64,000 bases of DNA from CAVZBW01 sp963778465. Lineage in GTDB: Bacteria; Actinomycetota; Acidimicrobiia; Acidimicrobiales; RAAP-2. Position numbers and translations under genes: made by a program. How positions within the stretch are numbered: the stretch's first letter is position 1; each line of letters starts with the position of its first letter. Location of the stretch: contig CAVZUK010000003.1 of the NCBI GenBank assembly GCA_963778465.1, positions 1 through 64,000 of the forward strand. Direction: 5' to 3'. Positions 33,665 to 46,154 of the stretch are shown in pieces. Under the pieces are notes generated by a model. It was not told where the DNA came from and ran no database searches. It saw only the letters and a list, made by a program, of their open reading frames with translations.

Positions 33665-34603
33665 ATGGCGACGTATTGTCGAGCCGTGACACTCCAAGAA
33701 TTGGATCCCGAAGTCGCGGCCGCCATCGGCGCCCTCGAGCTACAGGGCATCACCCTCGAGACGCTGTCGGACTACCGCCAACCGATGGCCGCCGTCCCGC
33801 TGTCGGACGCCGTGCTGCGAAAGGACTATGCGGTGCCCGCCGATCCGGAGATCCCGGTTCGCGTCCACCGCGCAGCCGACGCGGAGGGTGCCCTGCCGTG
33901 CGTCTACAGCATCCACGGCGGCGGCTACATCCTCGGGTCCTACTCGATGGACGATCCCAAGTTCGACAACTGGTGCCCGAGGCTGGGCATCGTGGGCGTC
34001 TCCGTGGAGTACCGGATGGCACCCGAGACGCCGTATCCGGGACCGATCGAGGACTGCTACCAGGGGCTCAAGTGGGTCTACGACCACGCGGACGAGCTCG
34101 GGATCGACCGTGGCCGCATCGGCATCGCCGGCATCAGCGCCGGCGGGGGTCTCGCAGCCGCCCTGGCGTTGCTGGTTCGGGACCGCGGAGAGCTGCCACT
34201 CGCGTTCCAGCTCCTCGACTGCCCCATGCTCGACGACCGCCAGCAGACGCCGTCGAGCCAACTCGACGGGCTCGCCGTCTGGTCTCGCGAGACCAACACC
34301 TTTGGCTGGCGCTGCTACCTCGGGGACCTGTACGGCACCGACGACGTCCCCTACACCGCGGCCGCCGCCCGCTGCCTCGACCTCTCCGGGTTACCCCCCG
34401 CGCTGCTGTCGGTCGGCACGGTCGACGGTTTCCGTGACGAGGACATCGACTACGCGTTGCGCCTCAACCAGGCCGGGGTCCCCTGCGAGCTGCACGTCTA
34501 CCCGGGCGCCTCGCACGGGTACCAGATGGCGGTCGACTCGGCGATCGTCCGCCAGTCGAACCGGGACATCCTCGAATGGCTGGAGCGCCAACTGCGCAAG
34601 TAG
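33665..34603 (+). CDS. alpha/beta hydrolase, hormone-sensitive lipase-type esterase
   Basis: A 312-residue esterase or lipase. The oxyanion-hole motif SIHGGGYILG lies near residue 80, the nucleophile elbow is GIAGISAGGGLA (Ser near 155, with G-I-S-A-G-G in place of the usual G-D-S-A-G-G), and the acid/His pair lies near GTVDGFRDED and PGASHGYQM. These are family IV (HSL) hallmarks. A GTG at 33686 giving VTLQELDPEV is an alternative start. It precedes an acyl-CoA ligase gene on the same strand, so released acids might be activated by it (inference). Confidence 0.88.
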   Translation: MATYCRAVTLQELDPEVAAAIGALELQGITLETLSDYRQPMAAVPLSDAVLRKDYAVPADPEIPVRVHRAADAEGALPCVYSIHGGGYILGSYSMDDPKFDNWCPRLGIVGVSVEYRMAPETPYPGPIEDCYQGLKWVYDHADELGIDRGRIGIAGISAGGGLAAALALLVRDRGELPLAFQLLDCPMLDDRQQTPSSQLDGLAVWSRETNTFGWRCYLGDLYGTDDVPYTAAAARCLDLSGLPPALLSVGTVDGFRDEDIDYALRLNQAGVPCELHVYPGASHGYQMAVDSAIVRQSNRDILEWLERQLRK

Positions 34604-34724
34604 GGCGCTTCGGCGCGCCGAGCCGACACCGACGGGACCAACCCGAAAATCCGGTGACGAGACCGGCGCTCGCCTCGACCCTTGTCGTTGCCCCTCGGGG
34701 ATCGGGCCGCAAGGATGGGCGCCC

Positions 34725-36287
34725 GTGCTGCTCCACCAACTCGTCGAGGCCGCGGAGTCGGCCGCGCCGGACGACCCGGCCCTCCACTTTCACGACGGGA
34801 CGATCTCGTTCGGCGAGCTCGGCGCGCGCCTCCGCCAGGCGGCCGCGGCAACGACCGAGATCGCTCCTCAAGCGTGGAGCCGGGTGGCGATGGTGGGCCC
34901 GAACCACCCTGCCTGGATCTCGGCCTACTACGGCGTGCCCCGTGCCGGCCGGATCCTGCTCTTCCTGAACCACCGCCTGGCGCCACCGGAGCTGGCTTCC
35001 TTGGTCGAACGGTCGGAGGCCGCGGCGGTGATCGGCCCCCCGGAGCAGCTCGAACCTCTCCGGAGCGCGCTACCCCGGGCGTCCCGCTCCCGGCTCGTCG
35101 AGCTCGACGAATGGGAGGGCATCTGCGACGAGGCCCACGCAGGGCCCGCCGGGGTCACCGAGGGGATCGCCGTCGACGAACCCTCCGCTCCCGCCTGGCT
35201 CCTCTACACGAGCGGGACGACCGGCCGGCCGAAGGGCGCCATCCTGACGCACCGGAGCCTCCTCGCCGGCGTCGCCGTCAGCAGGGTCGGTCGCCCGGTT
35301 GCACCGAACGCGGTCGGCGTCTTCCCCTTCCCGCTGTGTCACGTCGCGGGGTACAACGTCCTCTGCCATCACGGCGCCGGTCGTCCGGTCGTGCTGCTCC
35401 CGCGCTTCGATGCGGCGACCTTCCTCGAGGCGGTCGCGCACTGGCACGGGACGTCGACCACCGTGACGGCCACGATGCTGGCGGCACTGCTCGACGACCT
35501 CGAGTCCGACCCGGCCGCACGTCCGAAGCTGTCGAGCCTTGTGAGCATGACCTACGGCGCCGCGCCCATGCCGCCCATCCTCCTGCGCCGGCTCCGCCGA
35601 CATCTGGACGTGGCCCTCTCCCAGGGTTACGGCATGACCGAGCTGTCGGGCAACGCCGCCTTCTTGGGCCCCGAAGAGCACGAGCGGGGGCTGGCCGGCG
35701 AGGAGCACCTGCTCTTGGCGGCCGGCCGGCCGGGGCCGGGGGTCGAGATCCGCGTCGTGGACGACGACATGGCTGCGCTGCCCACCGGCGGGATCGGGGA
35801 GATCGTCGTCCGGGGAGCCCAGGTGATGGCCGGGTACTGGGGCGACCCCGAGGCAACCGCCGCCACCCTGGTGGACGGGTGGCTCCGCACCGGGGACCTC
35901 GGCCGGTTCGACGAGGAGGGCTTGCTGTACGTCGTCGACCGCAAGAAGGACGTGATCGTGACCGGCGGCGAGAACGTCGCCTCCCGTGAGGTCGAGGAAG
36001 CCGTCCTGCGGTGCTGTCTCGAGGTCCGGGAGGTGGCGGTCGTCGGGGTGCCGGACCGGCGGTGGGGCGAGAACGTCTGCGCCGTGGTAGCGGCCGCCCG
36101 CGGCGCGCAGATCGATCCGGATGCGCTCGTCGAGACGCTGCGGGACCAGTTGGCCGGCTTCAAGCTGCCGCGGCAGGTGGTCGTGGTGGAGGAGCTCCCC
36201 AAGAACGCGACCGGCAAGGTCCAGAAGCAGGAGCTGCGCACCTGGTTGGCACAGCACCCGGAGGCGGCCGGTCGACGCAGGGGCTGA
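34725..36287 (+). CDS. AMP-dependent acyl-CoA synthetase/ligase
   Basis: A 520-residue ANL ligase. Motifs are LLYTSGTTGRPKGAILTH (A3) near residue 158, YGMTELSGNA (A5) near 303, VVDRKKDVIVTGGENVASRE (A8) near 403 and LPKNATGKVQKQEL (A10, catalytic Lys) near 495. It is more compact at the N-terminus than the ligase at 2890-4476 and only moderately similar to it. The GTG start follows AAGGA. It lies about 120 bp behind the esterase gene and converges with a secreted-protein gene. Confidence 0.92.
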   Translation: MLLHQLVEAAESAAPDDPALHFHDGTISFGELGARLRQAAAATTEIAPQAWSRVAMVGPNHPAWISAYYGVPRAGRILLFLNHRLAPPELASLVERSEAAAVIGPPEQLEPLRSALPRASRSRLVELDEWEGICDEAHAGPAGVTEGIAVDEPSAPAWLLYTSGTTGRPKGAILTHRSLLAGVAVSRVGRPVAPNAVGVFPFPLCHVAGYNVLCHHGAGRPVVLLPRFDAATFLEAVAHWHGTSTTVTATMLAALLDDLESDPAARPKLSSLVSMTYGAAPMPPILLRRLRRHLDVALSQGYGMTELSGNAAFLGPEEHERGLAGEEHLLLAAGRPGPGVEIRVVDDDMAALPTGGIGEIVVRGAQVMAGYWGDPEATAATLVDGWLRTGDLGRFDEEGLLYVVDRKKDVIVTGGENVASREVEEAVLRCCLEVREVAVVGVPDRRWGENVCAVVAAARGAQIDPDALVETLRDQLAGFKLPRQVVVVEELPKNATGKVQKQELRTWLAQHPEAAGRRRG

Positions 36288-36322
36288 CCGACGCGTCGAG
36301 CGCGCTCGGTTCACCCGATTGT

Positions 36323-36793
36323 CTAGGCCGCGGCCGCCCGGGGATCCGACGCCGGCACCACCACGCTCGCCTGCCACAGGGCCACGAATTGCGGGCACGC
36401 CGCACCGGGTCGGCAGCTCGGTCGGCCGGTCGCCCCCAGGGTCGCGGTGCCCGAACCGGCGGCCACGAGCGTGGTCACGGAGGACCCGTTGGAGGAGACC
36501 TCGCCGGATCGCTTGAGGAGGACCGAACTCGCGCCCTGCTCGACCGTGGCCTGGGACCACCGCAGGCCGCCCGCCAGATCGACGACGACCTGCTCGCCCT
36601 TGGCGACTGTCACCGTCGTCCCATTGCTGGCGTTGTTGAGCACCACCACCGGCCTCGCGGTCGGCGCCACCGGGGCGGCCCCGGCCGCGTCCGCGCCGAA
36701 CAGGGCGACAGGGGCAGCGGCGGCCGAGGCACACACGAGCGCGCTGACTGCGGCCTTCGCCCCGAAGCACCGGTTCTGTGCACGTCGGTTCAT
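36323..36793 (-). CDS. small secreted protein, possibly chagasin-like fold
   Basis: A 156-residue exported protein with a signal peptide (basic MNRRAQNR, hydrophobic AVSALVCASAAAAPVALF, cleavage near ADAAGAA). The mature domain has VTVAKGEQVVVDLAGGLRWS and later GSGTATLGATGRPSC and FVALWQASVVVP. This order of strands and loops recalls bacterial chagasin-like (I42) inhibitor domains, where a G-x-x-W loop and a late R-P-x-x motif contact proteases. The match is weak, and a general beta-sandwich binding protein is equally possible. Confidence 0.65.
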   Translation of the reverse strand: MNRRAQNRCFGAKAAVSALVCASAAAAPVALFGADAAGAAPVAPTARPVVVLNNASNGTTVTVAKGEQVVVDLAGGLRWSQATVEQGASSVLLKRSGEVSSNGSSVTTLVAAGSGTATLGATGRPSCRPGAACPQFVALWQASVVVPASDPRAAAA

Positions 36794-36950
36794 CGCACCG
36801 TCGGCAGCCGGACCCACGAGTCGGCGTAGCCCGCTCGAGGGTGCCTCCTCACCAGGGGGACCTCCCGGGTGCGTCGTGGGCGCTCGCCGGAGACGTCGGT
36901 CAGGGTGAGAGACTGCCTCTCGCAGCTGCAAGAGACCCAGACCTCCGACA

Positions 36951-38753
36951 ATGAGCCTGCCCGAGCCCTCCGTCACCGCCCCACCGCGAGATGACCAGCG
37001 CGCCCACGAGGCCGGTGGTTCGCCGGAGACCGAGCGCCCCGACGGCGCCGGACCCGAGCGCTGGCGACTGACGCTGCCCCAGGATCGGTCGCTGCTCGCG
37101 GAGCGGGCGGCCTGGAGCCTGGTCTGGCTCGGGATCATGGCCGGTGGGCTCGGCCTGACGGGCTCGTGGTGGTCGTGGCCCGCGATCGACGTCCTGGCGC
37201 CGGCGCTCGTCGCCGTGGCGCTGGTCGGCCTGGTCCTCTGTTGGTGCACCGCAAGCCCGCGCTCGTGGTTCCACCAGGGGCTCGCGCTGGCGGGTGCCCT
37301 CGCGTCGGTGGCCGCGCCCCAGATCGTGCGCCTCCACACTCGGATCTACTACCCCACCGACGCCGCGGCCCTCGACCACGTCGCCGCGCGGGTGCTCGCG
37401 GACGGGCACAACCCCTACACGACCTCGTTGTCGTCGGCGGGCTCGCTCCTCGACACGGCGTCGCAGTACTGGACGTACACGGTCAGCGGCGGCCACATCA
37501 CCAGCGTCTCGTACCCGGCGGGGTCGTTCCTCGTCTACGCGCCGGCGTTCGCGCTCGGGTTCCATCACGAGGTCGTCGACTGGATGGACCTCTACGCCTG
37601 GCTGGCGAGCTGCGTGTTGCTCTTCTTGCTCGTGCCTCGGTTCCTCCGGTGGCTCGCCGTGCTGGTGGCGCTGAGCGGCATCTTCATCGGTCAGTTCGCC
37701 GGCGGGGGCACCGACGCGATGTTCGTGCCCCTCGCCATGCTCGCCGTGTGGCGTTGGGACCGCTACGGCCGGGGCCGCGAGGCCGGCGTGGCGAGCTGGC
37801 TGGGACCGATCGCCTTGGGGCTGGCCTGCTCCATCAAGCAGACGGTCTGGTTCTGCGTGCCCTTCCTCGCCGTCGGCATCTACCTCGAGATCCGACGCTC
37901 GGGGCGGTCGCCCTGGCCCGTGGTCGGGCGGTACGTGGCCGTCGTCGTGGCCGTGTTCGCGGCGGTGAACCTGCCGTTCATCATCTGGAGCGCCGGTGCG
38001 TGGTGGCACGGCACGCTCATTCCCCTCGCCCAACCCCTGATCGCCGACGGCTCGGGCCTGGTGACGATCGCGCTGCACGGGATCACCGGCGGGGTCGACC
38101 TCACGACCCTCACCTACGCCAGCGGCCTCGCCTACCTGGCGACACTGGTCGCCTTCGTCGTCTGGTACCCGTGGCTCAAGCGGATCTGGCTGCTCCTGCT
38201 CCCGGTCGCCTTCTTCTTCTCCCCCCGGAGCTTCGCGAGCTACCTCGTCGACCTCTTCCCCGTGGCCGTCCTCGCCGTGGTCACGGTGGAGGGCGCCACT
38301 CGGTCCCTGCGGTCGCGCGCGTGGGGCCGGCTCCGTGCGGGCCCCCTCGCCGTCGGTGCGCTCGCCCTGGGCACGGCGATCGCCTCGGCGGTGGCCTTCA
38401 CGTCGGCCCCCCTCGCGCTCGAGGTGCGCCACGCCACGGTGGGCACCGACCACCAGCATCTGAAGAACGTCACCGTCACCGTCACGAACGGGACCGGCTC
38501 GAAGCTCTCCCCGCAGTTCATGGTGGACGTCGGGCAACCGCACCCCACCGGGTTCTGGACCACCGCGGGCAACCAGCCGGTCGTGGTCGCGCCCCACGGA
38601 TCGGTCACCGTCACGCTCTTCCCGCCCTCGCCGACGTACCTGCCCCCGTTTGCCGCGAACTGGGTCGTGGACGCCTATACCCAGGATCCGCGCGCCCTCA
38701 GCACGAGCCCCGACGTCTGGCACAACGACATCTCCGAGCTCCCCAAGCACTAG
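36951..38753 (+). CDS. polytopic membrane glycosyltransferase-like protein (GT87-type)
   Basis: A 600-residue membrane protein with about ten helices. The first long extracellular loop has YYPTDAAALDHVAARVLADG followed by HNPY, the D-x-x-x and G-x-N-P-Y pattern of GT87/PMT-like enzymes that use polyprenyl-phosphate sugars. LGLACSIKQTVWFCVPFLAV is a conserved membrane motif of this group. The C-terminal 170 residues are extracellular, Thr/Val-rich and beta-like (VTVTVTNGTGSK). It would act in cell-envelope glycan assembly. Its stop overlaps that of the next, convergent gene by 4 bp. Confidence 0.75.
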   Translation: MSLPEPSVTAPPRDDQRAHEAGGSPETERPDGAGPERWRLTLPQDRSLLAERAAWSLVWLGIMAGGLGLTGSWWSWPAIDVLAPALVAVALVGLVLCWCTASPRSWFHQGLALAGALASVAAPQIVRLHTRIYYPTDAAALDHVAARVLADGHNPYTTSLSSAGSLLDTASQYWTYTVSGGHITSVSYPAGSFLVYAPAFALGFHHEVVDWMDLYAWLASCVLLFLLVPRFLRWLAVLVALSGIFIGQFAGGGTDAMFVPLAMLAVWRWDRYGRGREAGVASWLGPIALGLACSIKQTVWFCVPFLAVGIYLEIRRSGRSPWPVVGRYVAVVVAVFAAVNLPFIIWSAGAWWHGTLIPLAQPLIADGSGLVTIALHGITGGVDLTTLTYASGLAYLATLVAFVVWYPWLKRIWLLLLPVAFFFSPRSFASYLVDLFPVAVLAVVTVEGATRSLRSRAWGRLRAGPLAVGALALGTAIASAVAFTSAPLALEVRHATVGTDHQHLKNVTVTVTNGTGSKLSPQFMVDVGQPHPTGFWTTAGNQPVVVAPHGSVTVTLFPPSPTYLPPFAANWVVDAYTQDPRALSTSPDVWHNDISELPKH

Positions 38754-39604
38754 CCGCTCCGGGCGCCTGCCCCGACGGTGACGACGACGAGCTCGTATCC
38801 GGGACGGGGATCGACGCCGTACGGGTTGGGCAGGCCGACCGCCCGGTACCACGACCGATCCGCCTCGGGATGAGGTCCGCAGACCCCGACGGACCCCTTG
38901 CCGAAACGGGTGACCGCAGCGGCGATGCGAGAGTTCGTATAGGTCCCGACGACCTCTGCCTCCGCCCCGGGGTCGAGCTCGAAGTACGGGCCGTCCTGGT
39001 AGTAGAGGTGGACCGGTCGACCGAGCCACTGCACGGTCACGATCGAGTCCTTGGAGGTGCGGACCTGCGCGCCGCGGGTGGTGGTGTAGTCGCCCGAGTC
39101 GCCCGCCAGCAGCGCGAACCCGGGGTCCCGGGCGGCGAGGTACCCACCCATGCAGATGCCCAGGTACCGACCGCCTCCGGCGACGAAGCCGCGGATCGAC
39201 TCGGCGTGCGGGCGCATCGCCCGCCAGGCGGCCCCGAGGTCGTCGCCGCCACCGGGCTGCGCGTACAGGGAGACCCGCGCAAGCGCCTCCGACGACAGCC
39301 GGGTCCGCTCCGACGGCCCGCAGAATGCGACCTCGAAGTGCAGCGGGCAGTTGCGCAGCATGGCGGCGGTCGACTCGGGGATCCCGGGCGACGACGCCGG
39401 CCCGCGGTAGACGAGCGCACGCGGGCGTACGGGTGGGGCGCCGGTCCCATCACCGGTCGCGCCGCCGGTCGCTGGGCCAGGGTCGGCACCCGCCTCGGCG
39501 CCACCTCCCGCAACGACGAGTCCTGCGCTGCCCCAGCACAGGACGTGGGTGAGGAGGGTTCGCCGGGTCAGCCGAGGCGGGATTCTGCCTCCGAGATGGC
39601 CCAC
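38750..39604 (-). CDS. exported BPL_N-type amidotransferase-like protein
   Basis: About 284 residues. The N-terminus has a twin-arginine-like signal (LTRRTLLTHVL, then GSAGLVVAGG). The body resembles the N-terminal amidotransferase-like domain of biotin protein ligase (BPL_N): YRGPASSP, LYAQPGGGDDLG, and the nucleophile elbow YLGICMGGYLAA with a reactive cysteine. The start is uncertain: the GTG at 39604 lies within the preceding glycosidase gene, and a CTG at 39571 is the other option. It appears to follow the GH15 gene on one transcript. Confidence 0.7.
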   Translation of the reverse strand: MGHLGGRIPPRLTRRTLLTHVLCWGSAGLVVAGGGAEAGADPGPATGGATGDGTGAPPVRPRALVYRGPASSPGIPESTAAMLRNCPLHFEVAFCGPSERTRLSSEALARVSLYAQPGGGDDLGAAWRAMRPHAESIRGFVAGGGRYLGICMGGYLAARDPGFALLAGDSGDYTTTRGAQVRTSKDSIVTVQWLGRPVHLYYQDGPYFELDPGAEAEVVGTYTNSRIAAAVTRFGKGSVGVCGPHPEADRSWYRAVGLPNPYGVDPRPGYELVVVTVGAGARSG

Positions 39605-41392
39605 GCCGCGTTGACCAGTCCGATGTGGCTGAAGGCCTGGGGAAAGTTGCCGAGCAGCTCCCCCTGGTCGTCGACCTCTTCGGCCAGCAGACCGAGGTCG
39701 TTCACGTAGACCACGGCGCGCTCGAAGAGGGCTCGGGCCCGCTCGGGCTGGTCCGACATGGCCAGCGCCTGGGCCAACCAGAAGGTGCAGAGCACGAAGG
39801 TGCCTTCGGTCCCCTCCAGCCCGTCCACCCCTCCCTTCGTGTCGTAGCGGTAGACGAGGCCCCGCTCGTCGGTGAGCCGCTCCTCGATGGCGTCGATCGT
39901 GGCGAGGATCCGAGGGTCGCGAGGGGGGAGGAAGCCCATGATCGGCATCATGAGGTTGGAGGCGTCGAGGTCGTCGGAGCCGAAGTACTGCGTGAAGGCC
40001 CCAGCCCTGTCGCTCCAGCCCTTGCGGAGGACGTTCTCGTGGATCTCCTCCATCGTCGAGCGCCAGGCGTCGACGCGGTCCTCCGCGTGGAGCACGCCGG
40101 CCAGGCGGATGGCCCGGTCCAGGGCGACCCAGCACATGACCTTGGAGTACAAGAAATCCTGCTCGGGGCCGCGTATCTCCCAGATGCCCTGGTCCTTGTC
40201 GGTCCAACGCCGAGTCGCGGCGTCGGCCACCGCGACCAGGAAATCCCGCGTCGCCGCGTCCGGCTCGCCGATCTGTTCCCGGAGCCGGTAGACGGCGGCG
40301 AGCAGCTCGCCGTACACGTCGACCTGGCGCTGCGTCCAGGCTCCATTGCCGACGCGCACGGGGGCGCTATTCCGCCACCCCGCAAGGTGCACCAGCTCTC
40401 GCTCGCTCAGGTCGCGCTCGCCCCGGATCCCGAACATGATCTGCAGCTCGCTGCCGCGGCCGAGCGACGTCGCCGCAGCCGTGGACAGGTAGGTGAAGAA
40501 CTTCTCCGCCTCGTCGGGGCAGGCGGCGACCCAGAGCGCGTCCATGGTGAGGCTCGCGTCGCGCACCCACGAGTAGCGGTAGTCCCAGTTGCGATTGCCG
40601 CCGGCGGCCTCTGGCAGCGACGTCGTGGCCGCGGCGACCACCGCACCGGTCGGGTAGTAGGTGAGCGCCTGCAGGACGCGCCCGCTCTGGTGCACGAGGT
40701 CGTGCCATGGTCCGTCGTAGCTCTGGTGCAGGGCGGACCAGGAACGCCAGGCGGCCAAGGTGTCCGCGAGCCGGCCCGAGAGCTCCGACGGGGACCACAC
40801 CTGCGGCAGCTCCTCGCCCAGCCGGCGGTGATGCAGCCCAAAGGAGAGGCGTTCACCATCGGACACCGAGAGACGACCCGAGGCCGTCCCCGTGCCGAAC
40901 TCCAGCTCGACAGGAGTGGAGAGCATCGTGACGTCGGCGCCACCTCGCCCGGCGACCCCGCCATCGACCCTGCTCAGGAGCGGATGGACGAGGCCGTATT
41001 CGGTGCGGGGCACGTACTCGATCTCGCAACTCGACCCGACCACTCACCCCCTCGAGCTGGCGGATGAGCAGGCTGGGGGCACCTCCGCCGAGGTCGTGGC
41101 CCCGCTCGTTCGCCCCCATCGCCAGTGCGTCGACCAGGGTGGCGGATCCCGTCGGCGTGGTGAAGGTGGTCTCGAGAACCATGGTCCGGTCGAGGTAGCG
41201 GCGCTCGGCTTGGAACTCGCCCACCGGGCGGATGGACCAGTGGCCGGCCGAGTCGTCGAGGAGACGTCCGAAGACCGAGGGGCTGTCGAAGGCAGGAAAG
41301 CACAGCCATTCGACCGAACCCTCCCGGTCGACCAGCGCTGCCGTGTGGCAATCGGAGAGCAGCGCGTGGTCAGCGATCGGCGTGGAGCTCAC
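39568..41392 (-). pseudogene. GH15 family glucoamylase/trehalase-like enzyme, frameshifted
   Basis: Two frames join to one GH15 protein of about 607 residues. The first frame starts at 41392 and contains IADHALLSDCHTAALVDREG and FPAFDSPSVFGRLLDD. The second begins near 41030 with CEIEYVPRTEYGLVHPLLS and has the (alpha/alpha)6-barrel landmarks NRNWDYRYSWVRDASLTMDAL, GIWEIRGPEQDF and TEGTFVLCTFWLAQALA, with likely catalytic glutamates. Removing one base from the AA at 41028-41029 restores continuity (VECEIEYVPR). This is either a sequencing error or a recent null mutation; the rest looks under selection. Confidence 0.85.
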
Positions 41393-41480
41393 GATCCATC
41401 CTCCCCTCGGAACGCCCGGGGTGCCCGGAGCGACTCGACGCTACCCAAGGCGCACTGCGCCCGCGCCTTTGCCCGGCGCG

Positions 41481-42221
41481 CTAGCCCGTGATCTTGGGGG
41501 CGGAGACCGTCGAGCTGCTCGGGGGCGCCGTGACCACCACGGGAGCTCCCCAGCCGGAAAGGGTGGTGCTCGCCCGGTCACCGCCCGACGCCGTGGAGAT
41601 CGCCACGACCGGCAAGGTCGGCCCGGTCGCCGCCAGCTGGAGCGTGTTCGAGAGCTTGGGCGCAGAGCTCGTGGCGGCCTCCGTCCACTTGAGGACGTAG
41701 AGCTGGCGCCCGCCGATCGTGGTGGTCGACAGGCTCGTGCCCTTGGCCTTCGGAAGGAGGCCGGTCACCGACGACATCGTCACGTCCGCCTTGAGCGTGG
41801 AGTACTGGCTCGTCCCCGACTTCCAGTAGATCCAACGAGAGCCGACCTTTTGCGCCTCCGAGGAGGTGAGCCCGAGAATCGACGACAACCCCGAGACATT
41901 GCCGCTGACGTAGGCGTCGCTCGGCGTCACGCGGATCGCGACGTGCCCGCTTCCGTCCGTGATGCTCTCCCTCCCGCTCGTCTTGCCGGCGTCGGCGACG
42001 ATCTTCTCCTGGGGAGAGGACCCTGACTTGGCGGCAAAGACCACGCGGACGCTCGACTGCTGGCCGATCGCCGTCCGGGACGCACTGATGACGGAGCTCG
42101 CCGTCGGAGATGCGGCGGACGCCGGGCCCGAGAGGAGGGCGGGAACCACGAGGGAGGTGACGCCGACGGTGAGGACGCCGGCAGCGGGGCCGCGAAGACG
42201 ACGTCGAGGGGGGTGATCCAT
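41481..42221 (-). CDS. secreted protein with LppX/LolA-like pattern
   Basis: A 246-residue exported protein. The signal peptide is basic (MDHPPRRRLRG) with hydrophobic VLTVGVTSLVVPALL and cleavage near SGPASAA. The mature domain alternates short strands with VTPSDAYVSGNVSGLSSILG and RWIYWKSGTSQYSTL, the pattern of LppX/LprG or LolA-type beta-half-barrels that carry lipids; there is no lipobox cysteine. It lies about 120 bp downstream of the cyclase-regulator gene on the same strand. Confidence 0.65.
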   Translation of the reverse strand: MDHPPRRRLRGPAAGVLTVGVTSLVVPALLSGPASAASPTASSVISASRTAIGQQSSVRVVFAAKSGSSPQEKIVADAGKTSGRESITDGSGHVAIRVTPSDAYVSGNVSGLSSILGLTSSEAQKVGSRWIYWKSGTSQYSTLKADVTMSSVTGLLPKAKGTSLSTTTIGGRQLYVLKWTEAATSSAPKLSNTLQLAATGPTLPVVAISTASGGDRASTTLSGWGAPVVVTAPPSSSTVSAPKITG

Positions 42222-42340
42222 GGCGAGCCAAACTACCGGCGCTCGACGCCCACCGGACCCCGCCCCTGTTCGCGGTCTCGCTCGAGTCCTGACCCCGACC
42301 TCGTCCCGAGTCCCGGTTCCTGTCCCGGTCCTGGTCCCGG

Positions 42341-44931
<2,591 letters not shown>

Positions 44932-44962
44932 GAGCGAACCCGTGTCCTCAGAGGGTCGATCC

Positions 44963-45976
44963 TCAAGAGGTGCGGGGATCCTCCCGGTGGTGGCCCTCGG
45001 AGACGACCGCCAGCTTGTCCCGGTCGATCTGTCCAGGGGTGGCCACCGCCACGGTGCAGTCGGTCACGGCCTGCAGCGTGGCGGTCCGGCGGCCCCCTTC
45101 GAGGACGGCGCGCTCGCCAACGATGGCCCCCGGGCCGAGGTCCGCGAGCTTGTCGCCGTCGACGACGACCTCGAGGATGCCGTCGAGCAGGAGGTAGAGG
45201 TCCGCACCTTCCTCACCCTGCGTCGTGAGGAACGAACCCTCGGGGACCTTCCGAACGGATGGCTTCTCGCCGCCACGCATGATGGTCTCGGAGAGCTGGC
45301 GCTCGAGGGCGCTCTCGGCGAGCGTCACGAACGGCTTGGAGTCCTCGTCACCCCACGGGCTGTGCACGCCGAACGACGTCTGGAACCACTCGCGCGAGGC
45401 GGCGAAGCCGCTCTTCGACTCGAGCCGGCCGTCCGATCCGTAGACCCAGTGCCGAGGGAACTGGCTGGCGCCCACAAGCTCCCCCTCGGAGGAGCCGTCG
45501 GCCGAGATCGTCAGGGCCAGTGTCGTCCAGCAGGAGGGAGACGCCCATTGCACGAGCGGCCGCTTCCGCACCCGGCGAGGGGACGGCATGCCCGTCCGAC
45601 CCCCCGTGGTCTGCACGAACCGGACGGTCGTGGCGCCGATCTCGGGCTCGGCACGCAGCTCGGGGAACTCCGCGGGCTGGAAGACGATCTCGGCGACCCG
45701 GCCCAGCCGAACCCGGGTGCAGCTGATGTAGCCCCGGCCGCTGTAGCCCGCATCCACCACTCGACCCCCGTCGACCTCGATCCATACCGAGAGGCGGTTG
45801 GCGAAACGGAACCGCTCTGCCGCGAAGAGGACGTCCAGCTCCTCCGCGGAGGAGATGCGATCGGGCGGCGGGTCGTCGTAGTGCGTGGCCCCGGCAACGA
45901 AGGCGACCTTGGGCAGGCCAGACACCGACTCCGAAGGTATCCAAGAGATGCTGGTCACCGAAGAGTCGAGACGCAC
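44963..45976 (-). CDS. cyclic-nucleotide-binding domain protein
   Basis: A 337-residue protein with an unrecognised N-terminal region of about 200 residues and a C-terminal cyclic-nucleotide-binding domain. The latter shows GSFLTTQGEEGADLYLLLDG, and the phosphate-binding cassette GAIVGERAVLEGGRRTATLQ with conserved Gly-Glu and Arg. There is no helix-turn-helix, so it is not a CRP-type activator. GTG start after GGGAGG. Its stop is 31 bp upstream of the cyclase-type gene on the same strand, so sensor and putative cyclase share a transcript. Confidence 0.82.
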   Translation of the reverse strand: MRLDSSVTSISWIPSESVSGLPKVAFVAGATHYDDPPPDRISSAEELDVLFAAERFRFANRLSVWIEVDGGRVVDAGYSGRGYISCTRVRLGRVAEIVFQPAEFPELRAEPEIGATTVRFVQTTGGRTGMPSPRRVRKRPLVQWASPSCWTTLALTISADGSSEGELVGASQFPRHWVYGSDGRLESKSGFAASREWFQTSFGVHSPWGDEDSKPFVTLAESALERQLSETIMRGGEKPSVRKVPEGSFLTTQGEEGADLYLLLDGILEVVVDGDKLADLGPGAIVGERAVLEGGRRTATLQAVTDCTVAVATPGQIDRDKLAVVSEGHHREDPRTS

Positions 45977-46154
45977 CGGCCACCTCCCGCTGTCCGGTGT
46001 GACTGTAGCTTCTGTCGCCGGCCCACGGTCTGGCTGACCTGGCGGGTCGCGTGCTATTTGTGGAGCTTGCCCGTCGGTTCCCCCTCACACCAAGGACCGC
46101 CGATCCGATGCCCTGCCGACGCCACAGGTCCCTCGTGAGGTCCGACCCCAGGTG

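Noticed and set aside
34682..35989. 435-codon plus-strand frame within the second acyl-CoA ligase gene
   Set aside because: It is a shifted frame of the ligase gene, Arg/Pro/Gly-rich and without motifs.
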